The position numbers and the translations under genes were made by a program. A stretch of DNA of 8,205 nt, taken from positions 1 through 8,205 of the forward strand of contig JAQVTJ010000074.1 of the NCBI GenBank assembly GCA_028700095.1, read 5' to 3'. Each line of letters starts with the position of its first letter. The stretch's first letter is position 1. The stretch is from Methanobacterium sp. GTDB taxonomy: Archaea; Methanobacteriota; Methanobacteria; Methanobacteriales; Methanobacteriaceae. Of the stretch, positions 1-5,431 are shown piece after piece. The notes beneath the pieces were generated by a model that saw nothing but the letters and a program-made list of their open reading frames with translations, did not search any database and had not been told where the DNA came from.

Positions 1-80
1 CCTGATAGTTCTAGTTTTAAGCATAATATGTCTATTTCTGCTTCGTTTATTCTGAATCTTTTTTCGTGGTACTCATTCAT
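1..80 (-). CDS. N-terminus of an unidentified protein, cut by the window edge
   Basis: The ATG at 80-78 opens a reading frame that runs without a stop to the left edge. It encodes 26 complete residues beginning MNEYHEKRFRINEAEID, rich in charge and likely helical. The start lies three bases after the stop of the zinc-ribbon gene, so the two are probably co-transcribed. A GAGGTG Shine-Dalgarno sequence (91-96, minus strand) sits ten bases ahead of the ATG, inside the end of the upstream gene, which supports this start. Too little is present to name a family. Codon use resembles the zinc-ribbon gene and is less AT-extreme than the accessory genes further right. Confidence 0.6.
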   Translation of the reverse strand, partial: MNEYHEKRFRINEAEIDILCLKLELS

Positions 81-83
81 CTT

Positions 84-320
84 TTAAAGGCACCTCACAG
101 GTATTTTTACTCTTTCATTTAATAAAACTCTTCCGTTGACTATTCTTTCCTGACTCATTGTTTGCTTGAAATTAGCCCTCCATACAGTATAGTAAGGAGA
201 GTTGCCAATTTTTCTTTTGGTTATGAATTCTATGTAATCATCAACAGTGAAACCGCAATAATTGCAGTAATGTTCATACCTCCCTTTCAACATTTTTATA
301 TTACAATTAGGACACAGCAT
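84..320 (-). CDS. Small zinc-ribbon protein (78 aa)
   Basis: The protein begins MLCPNCN and contains two CxxC pairs (C3/C6 and C19/C22) about 12 residues apart, the spacing of a compact zinc ribbon that binds one Zn ion. The remaining roughly 55 residues are basic and polar with an aromatic patch (SPYYTVWRANF) and no membrane segment. Proteins of this kind often bind nucleic acid or protein partners, but no specific role can be read from the sequence. The start is well supported by GGAGGTGGA seven bases upstream. It is the first gene of a minus-strand pair, with the next start three bases after its stop. It could be an accessory regulator of the mobile element; that is inference only. Confidence 0.75.
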   Translation of the reverse strand: MLCPNCNIKMLKGRYEHYCNYCGFTVDDYIEFITKRKIGNSPYYTVWRANFKQTMSQERIVNGRVLLNERVKIPVRCL

Positions 321-326
321 AAATTA

Positions 327-335
327 TCCACCTCC
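327..335 (-). promoter_or_regulatory. Strong Shine-Dalgarno site of the zinc-ribbon gene
   Basis: Read on the minus strand this is GGAGGTGGA, a near-perfect complement to the 3' end of archaeal or bacterial 16S rRNA, ending seven bases before the ATG at 320. It shows that this gene has a leadered mRNA, unlike most single-gene units in the window, which have no such site. A candidate TATA element lies further upstream near 375-390 (AATATTTAATTTTT read on the minus strand), but this is weak. Confidence 0.75.
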
Positions 336-580
336 ATTTTACGCTCCCTTTTTTTCCCAATTACAAATTAACAAAAAATTAAATATTACAACTTAATACA
401 TTCCAATCAGTCTAAATTTTTATTTCTAAAGAATTGTCTAAGCAGTGATTATCTGGAATCTTGCACCCGAAACCATTATTAGACTCATAATAATATAGTA
501 GGTTAAAGTAATATATAAAGACTTAATTATTTTATATTAAATATAAAAATAATTATTAATTAAGAGAAACAATAAGAACA

Positions 581-588
581 TTTAAGTA
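581..588 (+). promoter_or_regulatory. Candidate TATA element of the 614 gene
   Basis: TTTAAGTA is centred about 29 bases before the ATG at 614, the spacing seen at the other leaderless genes here. No Shine-Dalgarno site precedes the ATG. The match to the archaeal TATA consensus is imperfect and the area is very AT-rich, so chance is possible. Confidence 0.4.
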
Positions 589-613
589 AGTTCTATTATC
601 TATTAAAATTATA

Positions 614-1387
614 ATGGATAATCAAAAAATTTATGATAAAGCAAAAGAATATCTTTTATCTTTTCCAGAAATTAATAATGAAATACTTAATAATCATCTA
701 AACTATTGGAAAGGAAAAAAACCTAAAGATTTAAAAGAATTATTTAAAAAAATGGTTTTTCATTCTACAAATAGACAAAGTATGCCTAATGTTATTGGTG
801 ATATTGATAAACTTTCTTCTTATATTTATAACTGGAATTATGAAAAAGTTAATGATAAATATAAATCTTGGGAGGAATTATTTGATACTATAAAATCAAG
901 CAGTTATGTTCCTCCAGGAAAAATGTTAAAAAATAACTCTCATGGTTTGTGGGTTCAATTTTTTAAATCTATTATTTCAATATCTTTATTTGTTTCAAGA
1001 TTTAAGAATATTGAAGAATTTAACAAATTTGTAGAAACATTTTATTTTAATGAAGAAACCAGAATAGCTTTGCCATTACTTATTAAAGAAGAAATTTTTG
1101 GCTATCAATTTGCTTTAGCATGTGATTTTCTAAAAGAAAATGGTTATCCTGAATTTATTAAACCTGATGTGCATATAATTGATATATTTAAAGGACTTAA
1201 ATTAACAACAGGCAATAATGATTTTCAAATATTTAGAGATGTGATCAAATTTTCAAAATCAATTAATAAATTACCTTATGAAATAGACAAATTATTTTGG
1301 TTAATTGGGAGTGGTAAATTTTATTTAAATAATATTAAAATAAAAACTTCTAAAGAAGATTTTATCAATTCTATTATAAACATTTAA
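614..1387 (+). CDS. Possible HhH-GPD DNA-glycosylase-like protein (257 aa)
   Basis: This soluble, mostly helical protein has no signal peptide or membrane span. Its C-terminal third has the order of features seen in the HhH-GPD base-excision glycosylase fold: a helix pair around residues 155-175 (IFGYQFALACDFL), then FIKPDVHIIDIFKGL at 181-195. In that segment the PDVH resembles the VDVH or VDTH segment that carries the catalytic aspartate of OGG1- and MutY-type enzymes, with D185 as the candidate. A long helix and PYEIDKLFWLIGSG (221-234) follow, where family members have a closing helix. The glycine-rich LPGIG hairpin that binds DNA is not recognisable, so the hairpin is degenerate or the assignment is wrong. 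The N-terminal 150 residues match nothing I know. The gene stands alone, extremely AT-rich, and ends one base before the convergent gene on the other strand. It may be a base-modification reader or repair enzyme carried as cargo. Confidence 0.45.
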   Translation: MDNQKIYDKAKEYLLSFPEINNEILNNHLNYWKGKKPKDLKELFKKMVFHSTNRQSMPNVIGDIDKLSSYIYNWNYEKVNDKYKSWEELFDTIKSSSYVPPGKMLKNNSHGLWVQFFKSIISISLFVSRFKNIEEFNKFVETFYFNEETRIALPLLIKEEIFGYQFALACDFLKENGYPEFIKPDVHIIDIFKGLKLTTGNNDFQIFRDVIKFSKSINKLPYEIDKLFWLIGSGKFYLNNIKIKTSKEDFINSIINI

Positions 1388-1582
1388 TTATTTTTTTCTT
1401 TTCATCTTGAATTCTTCATTCTTTCTTTTTACATATTCTATTACTTGAATTGGAACTCTCTTGCCAACATATTTAATGATTTCAGGCCTGACTTTGCCGT
1501 TAACCCTGATACTCATGGCTACATAGTAGTAGACTCCGAGTTTTCCATTTTTTAGTGTGACTATTTTCTTTTTTATATACAT
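1388..1582 (-). CDS. Small basic protein resembling a transposase N-terminus (64 aa)
   Basis: The ATG at 1582 is preferred over an in-frame TTG at 1600, because a TTTAAATA box is centred about 27 bases ahead of the ATG and nothing supports the TTG. The product starts MYIKKKIVTLKNGK and contains YYYVAMSIRVNGKVRPEII followed by KYVGK. This pattern (YY, a short charged beta hairpin, GKVR, then KY[LV]GK) is common at the N-terminus of IS4/IS1634-like DDE transposases. The catalytic domain is absent, and the C-terminus is lysine-rich with a proper stop. It is therefore either a remnant of an insertion sequence or a free-standing small DNA-binding protein. Its less AT-biased codons match the backbone genes rather than the flanking cargo. 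It is convergent with the 614 gene with no intervening bases. Confidence 0.55.
   Translation of the reverse strand: MYIKKKIVTLKNGKLGVYYYVAMSIRVNGKVRPEIIKYVGKRVPIQVIEYVKRKNEEFKMKRKK
1391..1402 (+). terminator. Candidate oligo-T terminator of the 614 gene
   Basis: TTTTTTTCTTTT begins four bases after the stop codon of the plus-strand gene. Archaeal transcription commonly ends at oligo-T runs without a hairpin. The run also encodes the lysine-rich C-terminus of the convergent gene, so coding bias is an alternative explanation. Confidence 0.4.
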
Positions 1583-1605
1583 GAAATATATTGTTTTCAA
1601 AGAAA

Positions 1606-1613
1606 TATTTAAA
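1606..1613 (-). promoter_or_regulatory. TATA element of the 1388-1582 gene
   Basis: TTTAAATA on the minus strand is centred 27 bases upstream of the ATG at 1582, which predicts a leaderless transcript beginning at or next to the start codon. It decides the start in favour of the ATG over the upstream TTG. Confidence 0.55.
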
Positions 1614-1640
1614 GAAAGTAATCAGTGTCTTATTGTTCTA

Positions 1641-1774
1641 AACTGCGGATTTGCGGATTTGCTAAATTGAAGGCTTGCTGTTTAATTTTGTTCGTTTTTA
1701 ACAAATCCGCGAGCTGCGGATTTCTTATTTTTGCTTAAAATAAACAATCAAGCTTTACTACTAAGAAATCCGCA
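1641..1774. repeat. Long imperfect palindrome, copy A of a direct repeat
   Basis: Positions 1641-1753 recur at 2783-2895 in the same orientation with only two differences. Nine diverged bases of equal length follow (1754-1762), then an almost identical AAGAAATCCG block. Each copy is a nested palindrome centred on 1713. The inner hairpin is AAATCCGC (1703-1710), loop GAGCT, GCGGATTT (1716-1723). The middle stem is GCTTG (1673-1677) with CAAGC (1749-1753), extended by TGTTTA with TAAACA. The outer stem is GCGGATTT (1653-1660) with AAATCCGC (1766-1773). All three stems share the same centre, so one fold is intended. The copy lies 20 bases beyond the stop of the glycoside hydrolase gene. It could be an attC-like cassette site, a MITE, or a structured 3' end. 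Confidence 0.85.
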
Positions 1775-1793
1775 AAATAAAAGGTATAAAAAA

Positions 1794-2720
1794 TTATTTA
1801 TATACTATTTTAAGAAAATCTTTTGAATTAATATTATGAATGTATTTCTTTTTTTCTAATTCTTTTACATATTTTTTTTTAACATATTCATTGTTAGAAA
1901 TTACGCAATTTCCCCAATCTTTCCATATTTCTTGTTTTTTTGACCAATCCCAATTAATGTAGCAAAATCCTTTTATTATAGGATTATTTTTTATCCATTC
2001 AAAATAAATTTTAAACCAATTATTCCAACTCTTTTTAGATTCATTTACACCTATTCCTCTTGCTGAAGATTCACAAATCATTACTGGCTTTTTATGAAAT
2101 TTAGCATCTTTAATGAATATATTATTATTTTTAATATCATTTGGTAAGAAAAAAGTTACGCCCCACCAATCAACATATTCGTCTCCGGGATAATAATCCA
2201 TATAATTTTGAACTCCTTCAGGAGCATAATGCCAAATCCATGCAATATTTTTAACCTTAGCATCTCTTGATTTTTTAATAATATATACCCATGATTTAAC
2301 AAAAGATGAAGGATTATATCCATACCAAGATAATCCATTAAATTCATAACCTAATCTTACAAAACAAGGAATTCCTAAGTTTTTAACACCTTCAAAAAAT
2401 GCATTAATATTATCATCATATTTTTTTGAATAAACTTCATTTTCATAATGTTTTTCAGGTTCACCTGAACAAGTATCACTCATAGATAAACCAATCTGAA
2501 GTATAATATTTTTGAAATCTTTAGTATTTTTTTTTATTAAATCAAACCATTTAGAATTAACATATTTTAATTGAATATATGTCATAAATAATAATGGTTT
2601 TTTATCAGATATTTCCCAATAATTTTTAAAATCATTAGGATAATTGAAAGGATTATCATCCTGACCTGCACCATGTATTACTTTATTACCTTTAGGTTCA
2701 AATTTTTGTTTAAAATCCAT
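1794..2720 (-). CDS. GH26-like glycoside hydrolase, no signal peptide (308 aa)
   Basis: The protein has the hallmarks of clan GH-A, closest in pattern to family GH26 (endo-mannanase type). VIHGAGQ is at 14-20. FVRLGYEFNG is at 120-129, with E126 in the place of the acid/base glutamate of GH26 (HEMNG). YYPGDEYVDWWGV is at 176-188, very like the GH26 YYPGDxYVDWIGVD strand. KPVMICESS is at 211-219, with E217 as candidate nucleophile. GFCYINWDW at 251-259 forms the last strand. Both catalytic glutamates are present, so activity on a beta-linked polysaccharide is plausible; the substrate cannot be read. It starts MDFKQKFEPKG with no secretion signal or membrane anchor, so it would act inside the cell unless exported another way. 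It is highly AT-rich and flanked by the two palindrome copies, consistent with a transferred cassette. Confidence 0.75.
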   Translation of the reverse strand: MDFKQKFEPKGNKVIHGAGQDDNPFNYPNDFKNYWEISDKKPLLFMTYIQLKYVNSKWFDLIKKNTKDFKNIILQIGLSMSDTCSGEPEKHYENEVYSKKYDDNINAFFEGVKNLGIPCFVRLGYEFNGLSWYGYNPSSFVKSWVYIIKKSRDAKVKNIAWIWHYAPEGVQNYMDYYPGDEYVDWWGVTFFLPNDIKNNNIFIKDAKFHKKPVMICESSARGIGVNESKKSWNNWFKIYFEWIKNNPIIKGFCYINWDWSKKQEIWKDWGNCVISNNEYVKKKYVKELEKKKYIHNINSKDFLKIVYK

Positions 2721-2742
2721 AATAAAATTAGTAGTTTAAAGT

Positions 2743-2751
2743 ATTAAAATA
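2743..2751 (-). promoter_or_regulatory. Candidate TATA element of the GH26-like gene
   Basis: TATTTTAAT on the minus strand is centred about 27 bases before the ATG at 2720. A second AT box (TTTAAA, 2735-2740) lies closer, at about 17 bases. No Shine-Dalgarno site is visible, so a leaderless transcript is likely. Confidence 0.45.
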
Positions 2752-2782
2752 ATATGGTAATCAATTAATCTTGCATTCCTAA

Positions 2783-2916
2783 AACTGTGGATTTGTGGAT
2801 TTGCTAAATTGAAGGCTTGCTGTTTAATTTTGTTCGTTTTTAACAAATCCGCGAGCTGCGGATTTCTTATTTTTGCTTAAAATAAACAATCAAGCCTTTT
2901 TGTGAAGAAATCCGTA
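2783..2916. repeat. Long imperfect palindrome, copy B of a direct repeat
   Basis: This is the second copy of the 1641-1774 element, at a constant offset of 1142 bases. The inner hairpin (2845-2852 with 2858-2865) and middle stem are identical to copy A. Copy B differs by C to T at 2788, 2796 and 2915. The last two fall on neighbouring pairs of the outer stem and turn G-C pairs into G-U pairs if the plus strand is folded, so the stem survives. The nine-base spacer 2896-2904 differs completely but keeps its length. Sequence to the left is also loosely similar (GTAATCA at 1619 and 2757). The copy ends 26 bases beyond the stop of the HD-like gene, mirroring copy A relative to its own gene. Confidence 0.85.
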
Positions 2917-2942
2917 AATTCACGAAAATAAAGTGTAAGAGA

Positions 2943-3614
2943 TTATTTTTCAGATTTTAATAATTTTTTTATTGCTTCTGGTATTATTATTTTTTCAATT
3001 TCTGCAAGAGTTTCTGCTTTATTTCTAAAAATATAATATTTTTTTATTAAATTTTTGGCAAGAATTTTAGCTTTTTTGGAAGGTTTAGGTATAAGATTGT
3101 TAAATAGTTTAATTTTATTTTTAACAGTTTCTTTAGTTAAATGGTAATTATAAAAATATCCTGCATAATTGGATTCTCTTAATATTTGTAATTCAGGATA
3201 AAATATTTCAGGCCAAAATTCTTCATATCCTTTTATTAAATTAGGTTTTTTTAATATTTTATAGACTTTGATGCTATGATAAAGAATACATGTTTTAATT
3301 TTTTTAATTACTTTTTCATCAGTTATTAATCCAGTTTTTACAAATTCTTTGTCAAAAACATCAACTCCTAATTTAGCATGTTTTACTCCTTGAGCATCAT
3401 CATCTTTTTCAACATACCTGCCTAAATTATGCATCCAAACAATTATCTCAAAATGTTCTTGATTAAAATCTTCTAATTCTTTGGCATTAATGTCTTTTGA
3501 ATATATTATCATATTCTCACAAAGCCAATCATAAGTGTATTCATTAGGTGGGCGAATAGCATCATATTTTTTAAATAATTCTTTAGCTTTTTCAATAAGA
3601 TTGATTTTACTCAT
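2943..3614 (-). CDS. Degenerate HD-superfamily protein (223 aa)
   Basis: The arrangement WMHNLGR (60-66), KHAKLG (78-83), CILYHS (109-114) and LQILRESNY (142-150) follows the helices of HD-domain phosphohydrolases. There the usual motifs are an early H, HD, H, H and a late D. Here the HD dyad reads H62-N63, no histidine is present in the helix around 26-40 where the first ligand should be, and the late aspartate position reads N149. The two middle histidines, H79 and H113, remain. Loss of three ligands suggests a nucleotide- or ligand-binding pseudoenzyme rather than an active metal hydrolase. The family call is from the pattern alone. The C-terminal 60 residues are a lysine-rich helical tail. 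It shares a divergent promoter with the ATPase gene and is followed by palindrome copy B. Confidence 0.6.
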   Translation of the reverse strand: MSKINLIEKAKELFKKYDAIRPPNEYTYDWLCENMIIYSKDINAKELEDFNQEHFEIIVWMHNLGRYVEKDDDAQGVKHAKLGVDVFDKEFVKTGLITDEKVIKKIKTCILYHSIKVYKILKKPNLIKGYEEFWPEIFYPELQILRESNYAGYFYNYHLTKETVKNKIKLFNNLIPKPSKKAKILAKNLIKKYYIFRNKAETLAEIEKIIIPEAIKKLLKSEK

Positions 3615-3635
3615 AGATTTATTTAATTATTTATT

Positions 3636-3647
3636 ATTTATATATTT
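3636..3647. promoter_or_regulatory. Divergent promoter with one shared TATA box
   Basis: ATTTATATATTT is nearly self-complementary and centred at about 3641. The minus-strand ATG at 3614 and the plus-strand ATG at 3668 are both exactly 27 bases from that centre. Neither has a Shine-Dalgarno site, so both transcripts would be leaderless. The purine-rich AAAGAAA immediately upstream on the minus strand resembles a BRE, which favours transcription toward the HD-like gene. Confidence 0.6.
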
Positions 3648-3667
3648 CTTTGTTCCTTTATGTTTTC

Positions 3668-4816
3668 ATGTTAGATGATGCTCCAGCTTTACTAAAAGAC
3701 AAAAACTTCTTGGATGTTTTGCACAATGAATGGAATAAAAGAATAGTAGGTGAAGTCATGGCCCGTGAAATAATCTTCGCAATGAGCCTTGGCGGGTGCT
3801 TATGCTTGAATGCTCAGAAAACTAGCAATAATTTGATTGTGAATAGCAAGAGCGGTTCAGGCAAGGATTACATTACTACTCAAGTTTTAAGCATTATTCC
3901 AGACAAGGAGAGTAAGTGGATTAAGAGGACTAGGATTACTAAGACTGCTTTCACTTATTGGCATAATAGCAATATTGAGCCTAATTGGAATTGGAATGCT
4001 AAAATATTTTACGGAGAAGACATGAGCAGTGATGTGATTAATAGTGATGTTTTTAAGGTTATTTGTTCAGGAGAAAGCCACTCAACAATTGTTAAGGACC
4101 AAAGAGCTGTTGAGTTAAAAATTAATGGAAAGCCTAGTATCATTATCACTGCAGCCAAGGCTATTTTAGAGGAAGAGTTGCTTAGAAGGTTTGCAGTCTT
4201 GAATTTGGATGAGTCTAAGGAGCAGGATGATTTAATCATTGATTTTCATTCCAAAGCAGCAATGAATGAGGGTTTGCTTAATTATGATGAATATGTGGTT
4301 AAATCTTTGGATAGTTTGAAGCCTGTTAGTGTAGTTATTGATTTTGCTGACAAGTTTGGCAAGTATTTCAAGGAAATGAATGCTAATGTAATAGTCAGAA
4401 CTAATTATAACAGATTCATTGATTTAGTTAAATACAGTGCAGTGTTGTTTCAGCACCAAAGATTCTGGCTGGATGGAAGTACTATTAAGGCAGAGCCAGA
4501 AGACTATGACAGAGCAATAGAATGGTTTACTCACTTATTCAAAAACCAATGCTTATTGCCAATCACTAAGGACCAGCAGAAGCTTATCAAAATAGTCTGG
4601 GATTTAAAGCAGGCCACAACTGATGAAATTATCTCTCAAACAACCTTTGCCGGAAGGTCATGGGTTTATGCAAACCTTAATGTATTAACTGAGAAAGGTT
4701 TCCTAGAAAAGACCAGAGTAGAAGATGAATCAGGCTTTTCAAAGAAGAAATTAGACTCGTATATAGCAACAGGACAAGTAAAAATTAAACTGCCTTATTG
4801 GTGCGATTTAGAATAA
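3668..4816 (+). CDS. AAA+-type ATPase with winged-helix tail, likely mobile-element replication protein (382 aa)
   Basis: ATG 3668 is chosen over an in-frame TTG at 3650 because the TATA box is centred 27 bases ahead of it. NLIVNSKSGSGKD (55-67) is a Walker A loop in which the first glycine is serine and the residue after K66 is D rather than S or T. KIFYGED (112-118) is a plausible Walker B, PSIIITAAKA (157-166) a sensor-1 strand, and EEELLRRF (168-175) could supply an arginine finger. RFIDLVKYSAVLFQHQRFW (249-267) resembles the helical segment after the ATPase core in plasmid and phage primase/helicase-type proteins. Residues 300-350 form a winged helix (ATTDEIISQTTFAGRSWVY, then NVLTEKGFLEK). 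No primase or zinc domain is present. Its codons are less AT-biased than its neighbours. Role inferred: replication initiation or helicase loading for the element. Confidence 0.65.
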   Translation: MLDDAPALLKDKNFLDVLHNEWNKRIVGEVMAREIIFAMSLGGCLCLNAQKTSNNLIVNSKSGSGKDYITTQVLSIIPDKESKWIKRTRITKTAFTYWHNSNIEPNWNWNAKIFYGEDMSSDVINSDVFKVICSGESHSTIVKDQRAVELKINGKPSIIITAAKAILEEELLRRFAVLNLDESKEQDDLIIDFHSKAAMNEGLLNYDEYVVKSLDSLKPVSVVIDFADKFGKYFKEMNANVIVRTNYNRFIDLVKYSAVLFQHQRFWLDGSTIKAEPEDYDRAIEWFTHLFKNQCLLPITKDQQKLIKIVWDLKQATTDEIISQTTFAGRSWVYANLNVLTEKGFLEKTRVEDESGFSKKKLDSYIATGQVKIKLPYWCDLE

Positions 4817-4817
4817 G

Positions 4818-4837
4818 TTTAAATTTATAAATTTAAA
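4818..4837 (+). promoter_or_regulatory. Perfect 20-bp AT palindrome containing the TATA box of the M50-like gene
   Basis: TTTAAATTTATAAATTTAAA is identical to its own reverse complement. Its core TTTATAAA (4824-4831) is centred 26 to 27 bases before the ATG at 4854, the leaderless promoter spacing. It starts one base after the ATPase stop codon (4814-4816). It may also act as an operator or as part of the upstream gene's 3' end. Confidence 0.55.
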
Positions 4838-4853
4838 TTAGTATATATACAAT

Positions 4854-5399
4854 ATGAATATTAAATATAAAAAATATTTAGGAATCTCATTATCAATAAT
4901 AGGAAGTATAATTTCTGCAATAATTATTCATTTTATTTATTATTATTTTATTTTTTATATACATGAAGCAGGGCATATATTATTTGGTTCAATAGGAAGT
5001 TTAATTATGGGAATTAAACCTAATTTTTATATCTCTAATTGGATGAATTATGAGTTATTACCTTTTCTTAAAATTCCTCAACAAACAATAGTAACACCTT
5101 ATACTTTTATATTGCCTTATGGGGGGATAATAATGACATTGTTAATGGTCTCTTTAATTTCTTATATTTTAAGTAAATCATTAAAAAATAAATTATTTCT
5201 TTATTTTATACCTTTATTTGTATTCCATGAAATAATCCTTAATTTTTTATTTGGTACGGATAATTGGTTAAGAGCTCCTTTAATTCCTAAACTTGCATTA
5301 GGAAATATATTTAATTTTTTTTCTATACTACTTATTATATTAATTATTTATCCTTTAATAAAAAAAACTTTAATTAAATCAACAAAACATAATTTTTAA
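4854..5399 (+). CDS. Membrane protein with HEAGH motif, M50-like metalloprotease candidate (181 aa)
   Basis: The protein is mostly hydrophobic, with likely membrane segments at about 8-36, 85-105, 114-133 and 153-170. HEAGH (37-41) lies at the end of the first segment, the zinc-binding HExxH of site-2-protease-type (M50) intramembrane enzymes: H37 and H41 as ligands, E38 as general base. The usual second motif, N-x-x-P-x-D-G, is absent. FHEIILNFLFGTDNW (124-138) in the third segment might supply the third ligand through D136. It could also be a compact HEAGH-containing membrane protein without proven protease activity. The size is small for the family and no PDZ or CBS domain is attached. It has its own leaderless promoter, and a microprotein with its own promoter follows on the same strand. 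Confidence 0.6.
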   Translation: MNIKYKKYLGISLSIIGSIISAIIIHFIYYYFIFYIHEAGHILFGSIGSLIMGIKPNFYISNWMNYELLPFLKIPQQTIVTPYTFILPYGGIIMTLLMVSLISYILSKSLKNKLFLYFIPLFVFHEIILNFLFGTDNWLRAPLIPKLALGNIFNFFSILLIILIIYPLIKKTLIKSTKHNF

Positions 5400-5407
5400 T
5401 TTATATA
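5400..5407 (+). promoter_or_regulatory. TATA element of the 36-residue gene
   Basis: TTTATATA is centred about 28 bases upstream of the ATG at 5432. It begins directly after the stop of the M50-like gene. There is no Shine-Dalgarno site, so the transcript would be leaderless. Confidence 0.5.
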
Positions 5408-5431
5408 TTACTTTAAAAGTATTAATAATTT

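Larger units (their letters stand above)
321..613. other. Gene-free divergent promoter region
   Basis: This stretch separates two divergently transcribed genes. Neither strand holds a convincing coding frame. The left part carries the leader and Shine-Dalgarno site of the zinc-ribbon gene; the far right carries the promoter of the 614 gene. A less AT-rich patch at about 436-475 (AAGCAGTGATTATCTGG through CACCCGAAACC) stands out from its surroundings but shows no clear RNA gene, hairpin or repeat. From 480 to 610 the sequence is almost entirely A and T. Confidence 0.5.

Noticed and set aside
162..371. Open frame on the plus strand opposite the zinc-ribbon gene
   Set aside because: It is antisense to a well-supported gene with a strong ribosome site, and its own protein shows no recognisable motif.
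436..475. Possible tRNA or small RNA in the less AT-rich patch
   Set aside because: No cloverleaf arms, TTC-loop motif or stable hairpin could be made from it by eye.
2156..2347. Second minus-strand frame inside the GH26-like gene
   Set aside because: It lies wholly within a gene with intact catalytic motifs in another frame; no start signal.
1641..2916. Classical integron attC sites
   Set aside because: The R and L box consensus (RYYYAAC and GTTRRRY) could not be found at the ends of the palindromes and no integron integrase is visible. The attC-like idea is kept only as an architecture analogy.
1641..2916. CRISPR array
   Set aside because: Only two copies exist, they are far longer than CRISPR repeats, and a whole gene lies between them.
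4009..4239. Minus-strand frame within the ATPase gene
   Set aside because: It covers the Walker B to sensor region in antisense and has no promoter or ribosome site.
4842..4849. TATATATA as the promoter of the M50-like gene
   Set aside because: It is only about 8 bases from the ATG, too close for a TATA box; the TTTATAAA inside the palindrome has the right distance.
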